Shown here: piece by piece, positions 43,701-56,427 of the stretch | Layout of the letters: every line of letters starts with the position of its first letter | Numbering within the stretch: the first letter of the stretch is position 1 | NCBI GenBank assembly: GCA_018806915.1 | Contig: JAGKQI010000105.1 | Location: 1-64,000 of the forward strand | Reading direction: 5' to 3' | Origin: Phytophthora colocasiae | Lineage: Eukaryota; Oomycota; Peronosporomycetes; Peronosporales; Peronosporaceae | DNA: 64,000 bases | Made by a program: the position numbers and the translations under genes | The notes under the pieces: model-generated | Database searches by the model: none | Told to the model about the DNA's origin: nothing | The model's input: only the letters and a program-made list of their open reading frames with translations

Positions 43701-45002
43701 TGTGGTGGAGCGGATCTGGCCAAAATCTGGTTGAGGCCGATCGCGATCACCACTTGCGCCCAGAACACCGACTCAACGGAGGGGTCCCCGATGATCCGTG
43801 ATCTTGCTGCGTGTAGAGTTCACCTTGTGTACCCGTCGGTAGGCGGGTTACGCTCTTCCAGGTGACTTCTGAAGATGTCTTGGGACGAGAAGAATGTCTT
43901 GGGTGACGCAGGGGTGGTGAGATAGCGTGGGAATACTTCACTCTACCTCGGAGGGGTTGATCCGGGTCACAGGCGAGTTCTCGAGCTCTTGATCCGGTCG
44001 CCTGGTCTTCGATCCAGGTCTTCCAAAGGTCCAATGTTGGGGATCTGATCCTTCCTTTACGATGCTTGCCGCTTCCTATAGCGGGTGTCTTAATGGGTTG
44101 AGAGTCGACGAGATCGTCAGGCCAAGCAGCCAATTCCTTCCGATCCGTAGTTCGCACGTAAAGGATAGATCACTAGATAGGGTAAAACTGGCCAATGTAT
44201 TATCCAGAATTAACCTCTATGCTAGATCTCTTCTCCTTACCTTCTTGGTGCTGGTGGGCCAATGTAATTCCCAGTTCCGGTCTTGAACGAAGGCACTTGT
44301 GAGGTCCAGAGCAAATTCGATTCTCTTTATGGTTATTCCTATGTCTACTAGTCCCATCCTCATCTGCTATCCTACGATTACCTGACATCCGGCTACACAG
44401 CTGCCCCTCCGATCTCCGATCTCGATCTCACCTAACCCTTGATCGCGATCTCGATCCGCCGATCTCGATCAACCATCTCGATGATCGATCTTGGTCCACC
44501 GTCTTGAACAATGATCTCGATCAGCAACCTTCATACTTGATCTCGCGTGCCTGTGTCGTCGACATTCCAGGTCTTGATCTTCCTGGACTTGATCACCGCT
44601 CCCCATGCGACCAACGCTGCCATCAGATCCCCTCGGCAGCATCTCACGGTTATGTCGTCACCGGCCCACCATAGATCGCACCGGTCCCGACCCTCTGCTG
44701 CCTTGATCTCCTTCTCATGCGATCTCAGGCAAGGCGCCCTTTTCTCCTCCGACCCTGAGCCGCTACGCGGGACCGTACGGCGGGTTCTCCAATCACTTAG
44801 TCTCACTCGACCAAGACGCCATCCATTCATCGCTGGCGAGATCGAGACGAACATCGATCTGGATCCATTCGTCAGCCATCGTTCGCGCAATCTGGGGTCA
44901 TCAACTGACATCTTGCTTCGCCAGAGGCCCCTGTCGCTTGATCCGACTCTCTCTGGGCCTGAGGTTGCCTTTTCTCGGATTTCTTATTCGCGCTTCAACA
45001 CA
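43701..45002 (-). repeat. Gypsy dimer LTR 3 (5' LTR)
   Basis: 1302 bp. Ends GCTTCAACACA, one base different from the other two LTR ends (GCTTCACCACA). Being the outer 5' LTR, it would drive the genomic transcript of copy B. The candidate primer binding site follows at 43688-43700 on the minus strand. Confidence 0.93.
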
Positions 45003-45375
45003 GCACTTGTCTTTTAGATCGTAGGCGTTCCTTGCCCGTCATTCGGCAAATACAGTTATGATGCCAAGTCATAGATGTTAATCTATAGCAAACTATGGGA
45101 TCTTAAAATTACACACTTTTTGGTTTCTATGAGCACATTATATATATATTTATTTATGTATTTATTTATTGCGGAGAGTTCGATATTTATGTTTATATTA
45201 TTGTTGTTCGAAATCCCCCAGCCGCCGAAGGCCGGTATGCAGTACATCATAACAGCGCGTCATGTACTGACGACCACCACCGTGCAGAAAGCAGCAATAC
45301 CCAGAAGGTATATAGTAGTAGTAGTAGTAGTAGTAGTAGTTTGTATGCCTTGCGCACATAATGTCATTCGCGGTA
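45003..45375 (+). repeat. satellite monomer, forward, remainder after the Gypsy insertion
   Basis: Begins with the duplicated GCAC and continues exactly where 21073 stopped, through the (TAG)n tract at 45310-45340 to CATTCGCGGTA. Confidence 0.93.
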
Positions 45376-47027
45376 AAACTAAGGTAAAACAGAGTAACGT
45401 GACATTTCAAGTGCATATTAACGCTTCTGTATCACACCCAATTCTTACTTTGAAGTGTCTAACTGCTACGTATATCTGTAGAGATACCGTCCGAACTACG
45501 CACTTTGACGTGACCGGAAGGCCCGTCATCTAATCAGTAGAACATGCTTAACAATATAGGACTACCAGATGAAGGTGTTAAATTTGAAGCCTTACCTCGA
45601 ATCTCGACTTAGAGCAAGTCGTTCGAGGTGAGGCCTCAAATTTAATGCTGTAGCATGTCGAGAATAGCCGGTCATCCGCCGATCGCTGACGAGTATCTAT
45701 CTACCAATGAAAGCGTACCAAACAAGCACAATTCGGGTATCCACCAATGGGCGCTTGCCAAACAAGATGGCTCTGCAGCCCTGTACCAGTCGGACGACCA
45801 TGAGGAGCTGGACGAGGACTGCTAAGTGCTGAAGGACGGCTATCATGACCCTAAACGACAGCTACGAGGCCCTGAACGACGACTACAAGGACGTGAAAGA
45901 CGACCACGAGGACCTAAAACCTCAGGCCAAAACCCTGGTCTGTTGCTATTTTTGCGTTTCTGTTTCTCTGCTATAGAGATGTTTGTAACGGTACGAACAT
46001 CATGCAGTTCCCACCGTTTAAAAATAACGAGGCAGCATATTTATGGGTCGGGTGAGTGACGTGTACGACACAAATGATACGTCTCGCGACTTCTACACAC
46101 GCACTGACTCATACATATATGTTGGTTACCTGTATTTGTGCTCATAATCAGCCATGTCGCGACCATCTACCTGGTGTGTATCGCGGGAAAGCGTGTACCT
46201 GTATTGTTAGGTAGTGCGCCTACTACTACGCGTGTTTCCCGTTGTAATGGCTTGTATTCACGATAGAACATTTCTAAACGTTGATTGGTTAGAATCGTAA
46301 TGTGCCGTGAAGTAGGATAAATATTCGCCAGGTAGTCGCCTATGTGTCGCGCACATGTTGTCTATTCCGATATTGCTTGTATTGTGGTACACGCAACTTA
46401 TCGATGCTGATTGGCGATAAATAGATTAGAAAACATATGTCAATGTGATATAGTTGGGTTCGGCGATGTAAAAAATGCACACATGTACAATTTCAGCAGC
46501 CGTGCGTATCGCCGTCATCAGTACTATAGGACCGTACCGGCATTCTGGACTGATAGCAGCTTGCGCATGCGCTCGCACGGCGTCAAACGAGTCGAGGTAC
46601 TAGCAGCGGGGTTGTTGCTGTCGTTTTGGGCGGTCGGGGTGGGCATGCGCCGCATTTCTTCTTGGGGCACTTGTCTTTTAGATCGTAGGCGTTCCTTGCC
46701 CGTCATTCGGCAAATACAGTTATGATGCCAAGTCATAGATGTTAATCTATAGCAAACTATGGGATCTTAAAATTACACACTTTTTGGTTTCTATGAGCAC
46801 ATTATATATTTATGTATTTATTTATTGCGGAGAGTTCGATATTTATGTTTATATTATTGTTGTTCGAAATCCCCCAGCCGCCGAAGGCCGGTATGCAGTA
46901 CATCATAACAGCGCGTCATGTACTGACGACCACCACCGTGCAGAAAGCAGCAATACCCAGAAGGTATATAGTAGTAGTAGTTGTAGTAGTAGTTTGTATG
47001 CCTTGCGCACATAATGTCATTCGCGGT
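45376..47027 (+). repeat. satellite monomer, forward, complete
   Basis: 1652 bp from one CATTCGCGGTA to the next. Contains, in order, a 64-nt near-perfect hairpin (45580-45643), the 21-bp heptad-coding block (45784-45918), the telomere-like AAACCCTGG word, the dyad TGTTTGTAACGGTACGAACA, a GC-rich stretch (46570-46670) and the (TAG)n tract (46971-46996). No frame in it looks like a preserved gene: the Val- and Tyr-runs come from the microsatellite. Confidence 0.95.
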
Positions 47028-47293
47028 AAAACTAAGGTAAAACAGAGTAACGTGACATTTCAAGTGCATATTAACGCTTCTGTATCACACCCAATTCTTA
47101 CTTTGAAGTGTCTAACTGCTACGTATATCTGTAGAGATACCGTCCGAACTACGCACTTTGACGTGACCGGAAGGCCCGTCATCTAATCTGTAGAACCTGC
47201 TTAACAATATAGGACTACCAGATGAAGGTGTTAAATTTGAGGCCTTACCTCGAATCTCGATTTATTACCTCGAATCTCGACTTAGGGCAAGTC
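47028..47293 (+). repeat. satellite monomer, forward, partial, up to the inversion junction
   Basis: 266 bp running into the hairpin and stopping in its loop (CTTAGGGCAAGTC). A 20-base piece (TTACCTCGAATCTCGA) is duplicated just before the end. Confidence 0.9.
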
Positions 47294-48957
47294 TACCGCG
47301 AATGACATTATGTGCGCAAGGCATACAAACTACTACTACAACTACTACTACTATATACCTTCTGGGTATTGCTGCTTTCTGCACGGTGGTGGTCGTCAGT
47401 ACATGACGCGCTGTTATGATGTACTGCATACCGGCCTTCGGCGGCTGGGGGATTTCGAACAACAATAATATAAACATAAATATCGAACTCTCCGCAATAA
47501 ATAAATACATAAATAAATAAATATATAATGTGCTCATAGAAACCAAAAAGTGTGTAATTTTAAGATCCCATAGTTTGCTATAGATTAACATCTATGACTT
47601 GGCATCATAACTGTATTTGCCGAATGACGGGCAAGGAACGCCTACGATCTAAAAGACAAGTGCCCCAAGAAGAAATGCGGCGCATGCCCACCCCGACCGC
47701 CCAAAACGACAGCAACAACCCCGCTGCTAGTACCTCGACTCGTTTGACGCCGTGCGAGCGCATGCGCAAGCTGCTATCAGTCCAGAATGCCGGTACGGTC
47801 CTATAGTACTGATGACGGCGATACGCACGGCTGCTGAAATTGTACATGTGTGCATTTTTACATCGCCGAACCCAACTATATCACATTGACATATGTTTTC
47901 TAATCTATTTATCGCCAATCAGCATCGATAAGTTGCGTGTACCACAATACAAGCAATATCGGAATAGACAACATGTGCGCGACACATAGGCGACTACCTG
48001 GCGAATATTTATCCTACTTCACGGCACATTACGATTCTAACCAATCAACGTTTAGAAATGTTCTATCGTGAATACAAGCCATTACAACGGGAAACACGCG
48101 TAGTAGTAGGCGCACTACCTAACAATACAGGTACACACGCTTTCCCGCGATACACACCAGGTAGATGGTCGCGACATGGCGCTGATTATGAGCACAAATA
48201 CAGGTAACCAAACATATATGTATAGTCAGTGCGTGTGTAGAAGTCGCGAGACGTATCATTTGTGTCGTACACGTCACTCACCCGACCCATAAATATGCTG
48301 CCTCGTTATTTTTTAAACGGTGGGAACTGCATGATGTTCGTACCGTACAAACATCTCTATAGCAGAGAAACAGAAACGCAAAATAGCAACAGACCAGGGT
48401 TTTGGCCTAGGGTTTTAGGTCCTCGTGGTCGTCTTTCACGTCCTTGTAGTCGTCGTTCAGGGCCTCGTAGCTGTCGTTTAGGTCATGATAGCCGTCCTTC
48501 ATCACTTTCAGCAGTCCTCGTCCAGCTCCTCATGGTCGTCCGACTGGTACAGGGCTGCAGAGCCATCTTGTTTGGCAAGCGCCCATTGGTGGATACCCGA
48601 ATTGTGCTTGTTTGGTACGCTTTCATTGGTAGATAGATACTCGTCAGCGATCGGCGGATGACCGGCTATTCTCGACATGCTACAGCATTAAATTTGAGGC
48701 CTCACCTCGAACGACTTGCTCTAAGTCGAGATTCGAGGTAAGGCTTCAAATTTAACACCTTCATCTGGTAGTCCTATATTGTTAAGCATGTTCTACTGAT
48801 TAGATGACGGGCCTTCCGGTCACGTCAAAGTGCGTAGTTCGGACGGTATCTCTACAGATATACGTAGCAGTTAGACACTTCAAAGTAAGAATTGGGTGTG
48901 ATACAGAAGCGTTAATATGCACTTGAAATGTCACGTTACTCTGTTTTACCTTAGTTT
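47294..48957 (-). repeat. satellite monomer R1, reverse orientation
   Basis: 1664 bp starting TACCGCGAATGACATT, the complement of the end of the forward monomer at 47027. Carries the interrupted microsatellite TACTACTACAACTACTAC at 47331 and the hairpin at 48690-48753. Confidence 0.95.
48690..48753. repeat. 64-nt hairpin, one per satellite monomer (R1 copy)
   Basis: The arms AAATTTGAGGCCTCACCTCG and its near complement CGAGGTAAGGCTTCAAATTT enclose an inner stem CGACTT...AAGTCG with a five-base loop. Equivalent copies: 45580-45643, 50359-50421, 52026-52089, 53688-53751, 55350-55413. The forward partial copy is broken at the array inversion point. Confidence 0.85.
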
Positions 48958-48992
48958 TACCGCGAATGACATTATGTGCGCAAGGCATACAA

Positions 48993-49026
<34 letters not shown>

Positions 49027-50630
49027 TATACCTTCTGGGTATTGCTGCTTTCTGCACGGTGGTGGTCGTCAGTACATGACGCGCTGTTATGATGTACTGC
49101 ATACCGGCCTTCGGCGGCTGGGGGATTTCGAACAACAATAATATAAACATAAATATCGAACTCTCCGCAATAAATAAATACATAAATAAATATATATATA
49201 ATGTGCTCATAGAAACCAAAAAGTGTGTAATTTTAAGATCCCATAGTTTGCTATAGATTAACATCTATGACTTGGCATCATAACTGTATTTGCCGAATGA
49301 CGGGCAAGGAACGCCTACGATCTAAAAGACAAGTGCCCCAAGAAGAAATGCGGCGCATGCCCACCCCGACCGCCCAAAACGACAGCAACAACCCGCTGCT
49401 AGTACCTCGACTCGTTTGACGCCGTGCGAGCGCATGCGCAAGCTGCTATCAGTCCAGAATGCCGGTACGGTCCTATAGTACTGATGACGGCGATACGCAC
49501 GGCTGCTGAAATTGTACATGTGTGCATTTTTTACATCGCCGAACCCAACTATATCACATTGACATATGTTTTCTAATCTATTTATCGCCAATCAGCATCG
49601 ATAAGTTGCGTGTACCACAATACAAGCAATATCGGAATAGACAACATGTGCGCGACACATAGGCGACTACCTGGCGAATATTTATCCTACTTCACGGCAC
49701 ATTACGATTCTAACCAATCAACGTTTAGAAATGTTCTATCGTGAATACAAGCCATTACAACGGGAAACACGCGTAGTAGTAGGCGCACTACCTAACAATA
49801 CAGGTACACACGCTTTCCCGCGATACACACCAGGTAGATGGTCGCGACATGGCCTGATTTATGAGCACAAATACAGGTAACCAACATATATGTATAGTCA
49901 GTGCGTGTGTAGAAGTCGCGAGACGTATCATTTGTGTCGTACACGTCACTCACCCGACCCATAAATATGCTGCCTCGTTATTTTTTAAACGGTGGGAACT
50001 GCATGATGTTCGTACCGTACAAACATCTCTATAGCAGAGAAACAGAAACGCAAAATAGCAACAGACCAGGGTTTTGGCCTAGGGTTTTAGGTCCTCGTGG
50101 TCGTCTTTCACGTCCTTGTAGTCGTCGTTCAGGGCCCCTCGTAGCTGTCGTTTAGGTCATGATAGCCGTCCTTCAGCACTTAGCAGTCCTCGTCCAGCTC
50201 CCTCATGGTCGTCCGACTGGTACAGGGCTGCAGAGCCATCTTGTTTGGCAAGCGCCCATTGGTGGATACCCGAATTGTGCTTGTTTGGTACGCTTTCATT
50301 GGTAGATACTCGTCAGCGATCGGCGGATGACCGGCTATTCTCGACATGTTACAGCATTAAATTTGAGGTTCACCTCGAACGACTTGCTCTAAGTCGAGAT
50401 TCGAGGTAAGGCTTCAAATTTAACACCTTCATCTGGTAGTCCTATATTGTTAAGCATGTTCTACTGCAGATTAGATGACGGGCCTTCCGGTCACGTCAAA
50501 GTGCAAGTAGTTCGGACGGTATCTCTACAGATATACGTAGCAGTTAGACACTTCAAAGTAAGAATTGGGTGTGATACAGAAGCGTTAATATGCACTTGAA
50601 ATGTCACGTTACTCTGTTTTACCTTAGTTT
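48958..50630 (-). repeat. satellite monomer R2, reverse orientation
   Basis: 1673 bp. Long uninterrupted (TAC)n tract; hairpin at 50359-50421 lacks two bases (GAGGTTCACC). Confidence 0.95.
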
Positions 50631-50665
50631 TACCGCGAATGACATTATGTGCGCAAGGCATACAA

Positions 50666-50699
<34 letters not shown>

Positions 50700-52293
50700 T
50701 ATACCTTCTGGGTATTGCTGCTTTCTGCACGGTGGTGGTCGTCAGTACATGACGCGCTGTTATGATGTACTGCATACCGGCCTTCGGCGGCTGGGGGATT
50801 TCGAACAACAATAATATAAACATAAATATCGAACTCTCCGCAATAAATAAATACATAAATAAATAAATATATAATGTGCTCATAGAAACCAAAAAGTGTG
50901 TAATTTTAAGATCCCATAGTTTGCTATAGATTAACATCTATGACTTGGCATCATAACTGTATTTGCCGAATGACGGGCAAGGAACGCCTACGATCTAAAG
51001 ACAAGTGCCCCAAGAAGAAATGCGGCGCATGCCCACCCCGACCGCCCAAAACGACAGCAACAACCCCGCTGCTAGTACCTCGACTCGTTTGACGCCGTGC
51101 GAGCGCATGCGCAAGCTGCTATCAGTCCAGAATGCCGGTACGGTCCTATAGTACTGATGACGGCGATACGCACGGCTGCTGAAATTGTACATGTGTGCAT
51201 TTTTTACATCGCCGAACCCAACTATATCACATTGACATATGTTTTCTAATCTATTTATCGCCAATCAGCATCGATAAGTTGCGTGTACCACAATACAAGC
51301 AATATCGGAATAGACAACATGTGCGCGACACATAGGCGACTACCTGGCGAATATTTATCCTACTTCACGGCACATTACGATTCTAACCAATCAACGTTTA
51401 GAAATGTTCTATCGTGAATACAAGCCATTACAACGGGAAACACGCGTAGTAGTAGGCGCAACTACCTAACAATACAGGTACACGCTTTCCCGCGATACAC
51501 ACCAGGTAGATGGTCGCGACATGGCCTGATTATGAGCACAAATACAGGTAACCAACATATATGTATAGTCAGTGCGTGTGTAGAAGTCGCGAGACGTATC
51601 ATTTGTGTCGTACACGTCACTCACCCGACCCATAAATATGCTGCCTCGTTATTTTTTAAACGGTGGGAACTGCATGATGTTCGTACCGTACAAACATCTC
51701 TATAGCAGAGAAACAGAAACGCAAAATAGCAACAGACCAGGGTTTTGGCCTAGGGTTTTAGGTCCTCGTGGTCGTCTTTCACGTCCTTGTAGTCGTCGTT
51801 CAGGGCCTCGTAGCTGTCGTTTAGGTCATGATAGCCGTCCTTCAGCACTTAGCAGTCCTCGTTCAGCTCTCATGGTCGTCCGACTGGTACAGGGCTGCAG
51901 AGCCATCTTGTTTGGCAAGCGCCCATTGGTGGATACCCGAATTGTGCTTGTTTGGTACGCTTTCATTGGTAGATACTCGTCAGCGATCGGCGGATGACCG
52001 GCTATTCTCGACATGCTACAGCATTAAATTTGAGGCCTCACCTCGAACGACTTGCTCTAAGTCGAGATTCGAGGTAAGGCTTCAAATTTAACACCTTCAT
52101 CTGGTAGTCCTATATTGTTAAGCATGTTCTACTGATTAGATGACGGGCCTTCCGGTCACGTCAAAGTGCGTAGTTCGGACGGTATCTCTACAGATATACG
52201 TAGCAGTTAGACACTTCAAAGTAAGAATTGGGTGTGATACAGAAGCGTTAATATGCACTTGAAATGTCACGTTACTCTGTTTTACCTTAGTTT
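50631..52293 (-). repeat. satellite monomer R3, reverse orientation
   Basis: 1663 bp. Long (TAC)n tract; hairpin at 52026-52089; small deletion in the ACACGC word near 51480. Confidence 0.95.
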
Positions 52294-53955
52294 TACCGCG
52301 AATGACATTATGTGCGCAAGGCATACAAACTACTACTACAACTACTACTACTATATACCTTCTGGGTATTGCTGCTTTCTGCACGGTGGTGGTCGTCAGT
52401 ACATGACGCGCTGTTATGATGTACTGCATACCGGCCTTCGGCGGCTGGGGGATTTCGAACAACAATAATATAAACATAAATATCGAACTCTCCGCAATAA
52501 ATAAATACATAAATAAATAAATATATAATGTGCTCATAGAAACCAAAAAGTGTGTAATTTTAAGATCCCATAGTTTGCTATAGATTAACATCTATGACTT
52601 GGCATCATAACTGTATTTGCCGAATGACGGGCAAGGAACGCCTACGATCTAAAAGACAAGTGCCCCAAGAAGAAATGCGGCGCATGCCCACCCCGACCGC
52701 CCAAAACGACAGCAACAACCCCGCTGCTAGTACCTCGACTCCGTTTGACGCCGTGCGAGCGCATGCGCAAGCTGCTATCAGTCCAGAATGCCGGTACGGT
52801 CCTATAGTACTGATGACGGCGATACGCACGGCTGCTGAAATTGTACATGTGTGCATTTTTACATCGCCGAACCCAACTATATCACATTGACATATGTTTT
52901 CTAATCTATTTATCGCCAATCAGCATCGATAAGTTGCGTGTACCACAATACAAGCAATATCGGAATAGACAACATGTGCGCTGACACATAGGCGACTACC
53001 TGGCGAATATTTATCCTACTTCACGGCACATTACGATTCTAACCAATCAACGTTTAGAAATGTTCTATCGTGAATACAAGCCATTACAACGGGAAACACG
53101 CGTAGTAGTAGGCGCACTACCTAACAATACAGGTACACACGCTTTCCCGCGATACACACCAGGTAGATGGTCGCGACATGGCCTGGATTATGAGCACAAA
53201 TACAGGTAACCAACATATATGTATAGTCAGTGCGTGTGTAGAAGTCGCGAGACGTATCATTTGTGTCGTACACGTCACTCACCCGACCCATAAATATGCT
53301 GCCTCGTTATTTTTTAAACGGTGGGAACTGCATATGATGTTCGTACCGTACAAACATCTCTATAGCAGAGAAACAGAAACGCAAAATAGCAACAGACCAG
53401 GGTTTTGGCCTAGGGTTTTAGGTCCTCGTGGTCGTCTTTCACGTCCTTGTAGTCGTCGTTTAGGGCCTCGTAGCTGTCGTTTAGGTCATGATAGCCGTCG
53501 CTTCAGCACTTAGCAGTCCTCGTCCAGCTCCTCATGGTCGTCCGACTGGTACAGGGCTGCAGAGCCATCTTGTTTGGCAAGCGCCCATTGGTGGATACCC
53601 GAATTGTGCTTGTTTGGTACGCTTTCATTGGTAGATACTCGTCAGCGATCGGCGGATGACCGGCTATTCTCGACATGTTACAGCATTAATTTGAGGCCTC
53701 ACCTCGAACGACTTGCTCTAAGTCGAGATTCGAGGTAAGGCTTCCAAATTTAACACCTTCATCTGGTAGTCCTATATTGTTAAGCATGTTCTACTGATTA
53801 GATGACGGGCCTTCCGGTCACGTCAAAGTGCGTAGTTCGGACGGTATCTCTACAGATATACGTAGCAGTTAGACACTTCAAAGTAAGAATTGGGTGTGAT
53901 ACAGAAGCGTTAATATGCACTTGAAATGTCACGTTACTCTGTTTTACCTTAGTTT
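52294..53955 (-). repeat. satellite monomer R4, reverse orientation
   Basis: 1662 bp. Shares the interrupted microsatellite TACTACTACAACTACTAC with R1 and with the last forward monomer. Hairpin at 53688-53751. Confidence 0.95.
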
Positions 53956-55617
53956 TACCGCGAATGACATTATGTGCGCAAGGCATACAAACTACTACTA
54001 CTACTACTACTACTACTATATACCTTCTGGGTATTGCTGCTTTCTGCACGGTGGTGGTCGTCAGTACATGACGCGCTGTTTTGATGTACTGCATACCGGC
54101 CTTCGGCGGCTGGGGGATTTCGAACAACAATAATATAAACATAAATATCGAACTCTCCGCAATAAATAAATACATAAATAAATAAATATATAATGTGCTC
54201 ATAGAAACCAAAAAGTGTGTAATTTTAAGATCCCATAGTTTGCTATAGATTAACATCTATGACTTGGCATCATAACTGTATTTGCCGAATGACGGGCAAG
54301 GAACGCCTACGATCTAAAAGACAAGTGCCCCAAGAAGAAATGCGGCGCATGCCCACCCCGACCGCCCAAAACGACAGCAACAACCCCGCTGCTAGTACCT
54401 CGACTCGTTTGACGCCGTGCGAGCGCATGCGCAAGCTGCTATCAGTCCAGAATGCCGGTACGGTCCTATAGTACTGATGACGGCGATACGCACGGCTGCT
54501 GAAAATTGTACATGTGTGCATTTTTTACATCGCCGAACCCAACTATATCACATTGACATATGTTTTCTAATCTATTTATCGCCAATCAGCATCGATAAGT
54601 TGCGTGTACCACAATACAAGCAATATCGGAATAGACAACATGTGCGCGACACATAGGCGACTACCTGGTGAATATTTATCCTACTTCACGGCACATTACG
54701 ATTCTAACCAATCAACGTTTAGAAATGTTCTATCGTGAATACAAGCCATTACAACGGGAAACACGCGTAGTAGTAGGCGCACTACCTAACAATACAGGTA
54801 CACACGCTTTCCCGCGATACACACCAGGTAGATGGTCGCGACATGGCCTGATTATGAGCACAAATACAGGTAACTAACATATATGTATAGTCAGTGCGTG
54901 TGTAGAAGTCGCGAGACGTATCATTTGTGTCGTACACGTCACTCACCCGACCCATAAATATGCTGCCTCGTTATTTTTTTAAACGGTGGGAACTGCATGA
55001 TGTTCGTACCGTACAAACATCTCTATAGCAGAGAAACAGAAACGCAAAATAGCAACAGACCAGGGTTTTGGCCTAGGGTTTTAGGTCCTCGTGGTCGTCT
55101 TTCACGTCCTTGTAGTCGTCGTTTAGGGCCTCGTAGCTGTCGTTTAGGTCATGATAGCCGTCCTTCAGCACTTAGCAGTCCTCGTCCAGCTCCTCATGGT
55201 CGTCCGACTGGTACAGGGCTGCAGAGCCATCTTGTTTGGCAAGCGCCCATTGGTGGATACCCGAATTGTGCTTGTTTGGTACGCTTTCATTGGTAGATAC
55301 TCGTCAGCGATCGGCGGATGACCGGCTATTCTCGACATGCTACAGCATTAAATTTGAGGCCTCACCTCGAACGACTTGCTCTAAGTCGAGATTCGAGGTA
55401 AGGCTTCAAATTTAACACCTTCATCTGGTAGTCCTATATTGTTAAGCATGTTCTACTGATTAGATGACGGGCCTTCCGGTCACGTCAAAGTGCGTAGTTC
55501 GGACGGTATCTCTACAGATATACGTAGCAGTTAGACACTTCAAAGTAAGAATTGGGTGTGATACAGAAGCGTTAATATGCACTTGAAATGTCACGTTACT
55601 CTGTTTTACCTTAGTTT
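53956..55617 (-). repeat. satellite monomer R5, reverse orientation
   Basis: 1662 bp, uninterrupted (TAC)n tract, hairpin at 55350-55413. Confidence 0.95.
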
Positions 55618-56427
55618 TACCGCGAATGACATTATGTGCGCAAGGCATACAAACTACTACTACTACTACTACTACTACTATATACCTTCTGGGTATTGCT
55701 GCTTTCTGCACGGTGGTGGTCGTCAGTACATGACGCGCTGTTATGATGTACTGCATACCGGCCTTCGGCGGCTGGGGGATTTCGAACAACAATAATATAA
55801 ACATAAATATCGAACTCTCCGCAATAAATAAATACATAAATAAATAAATATATAATGTGCTCATAGAAACCAAAAAGTGTGTAATTTTAAGATCCCATAG
55901 TTTGCTATAGATTAACATCTATGACTTGGCATCATAACTGTATTTGACGAATGACGGGCAAGCGAACGCCTACGATCTAAAAAGACAAGTGCCCCAAGAA
56001 GAAATGCGGCGCATGCCCACCCCTGACCGCCCAAAAACGACAGCAACAACCCCGCTGCTAGTACCTCTACTCGTTTGACGCCGTGCGAGCGCATGCGCAA
56101 GCTGCTATCAGTCCAGAATGCCGGTACGGTCCTATAGTACTGATGACGGCGATACGCACGGCTGCTGAAATTGTACATGTGTGCATTTTTTACATCGCCG
56201 AACCCAACTATATCACATTGACATATGTTTTCTAATCTATTTATCGCCAATCAGCATCGAAAAGTTGCGCGTACCACAATACAAGCAATATCGGAATAGA
56301 CAACATGTGCGCGACACATAGGCGACTACCTGGCGAATATTTATCCTACTTCACGGCACATTACGATTCTAACCAATCAACGTTTAGAAATGTTCTATCG
56401 TGAATACAAGCCATTACAACGGGAAAC
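55618..56427 (-). repeat. satellite monomer R6, reverse orientation, truncated
   Basis: 810 bp. Follows the other monomers to GGGAAACA at 56427, where the pogo-element region starts. It has more private changes (for example near 55945-56070) than internal monomers, as expected at an array edge. Confidence 0.93.

Larger units (their letters stand above)
21074..45002 (-). mobile_element. Ty3/Gypsy LTR retrotransposon, tandem dimer sharing the middle LTR
   Basis: Three LTRs of 1300-1302 bp (21074-22373, 32383-33683, 43701-45002), all TGT...ACA ended, flank two internal regions of about 10.0 kb. One GCAC duplication brackets the whole. The element reads on the minus strand: LTR, gag, protease, RT, RNase H, integrase C-terminus with chromodomain, then a plus-strand gene next to the 3' LTR. 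Both copies share two inverted segments, loss of the integrase core and several stops and frameshifts, and differ by scattered single-base changes. It sits inside the satellite array. The integrase-derived features place it with Gypsy elements of the chromovirus-like type. Confidence 0.93.

Noticed and set aside
45300..45345. Possible CRISPR-like repetition in the satellite
   Set aside because: The repeats are a trinucleotide microsatellite and 1.66-kb monomers; there are no spacers between short direct repeats.
45075..45533. Frames of about 150 codons repeated in each satellite monomer, with Val- or Tyr-runs
   Set aside because: The runs are the (TAG)n/(TAC)n microsatellite; the frames overlap on both strands, vary in length with the tract, and have no domain.
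47259..47293. Inversion junction as a simple perfect palindrome
   Set aside because: The arms do not meet: 266 bp of forward monomer lie between the points that pair, so the centre is asymmetric.
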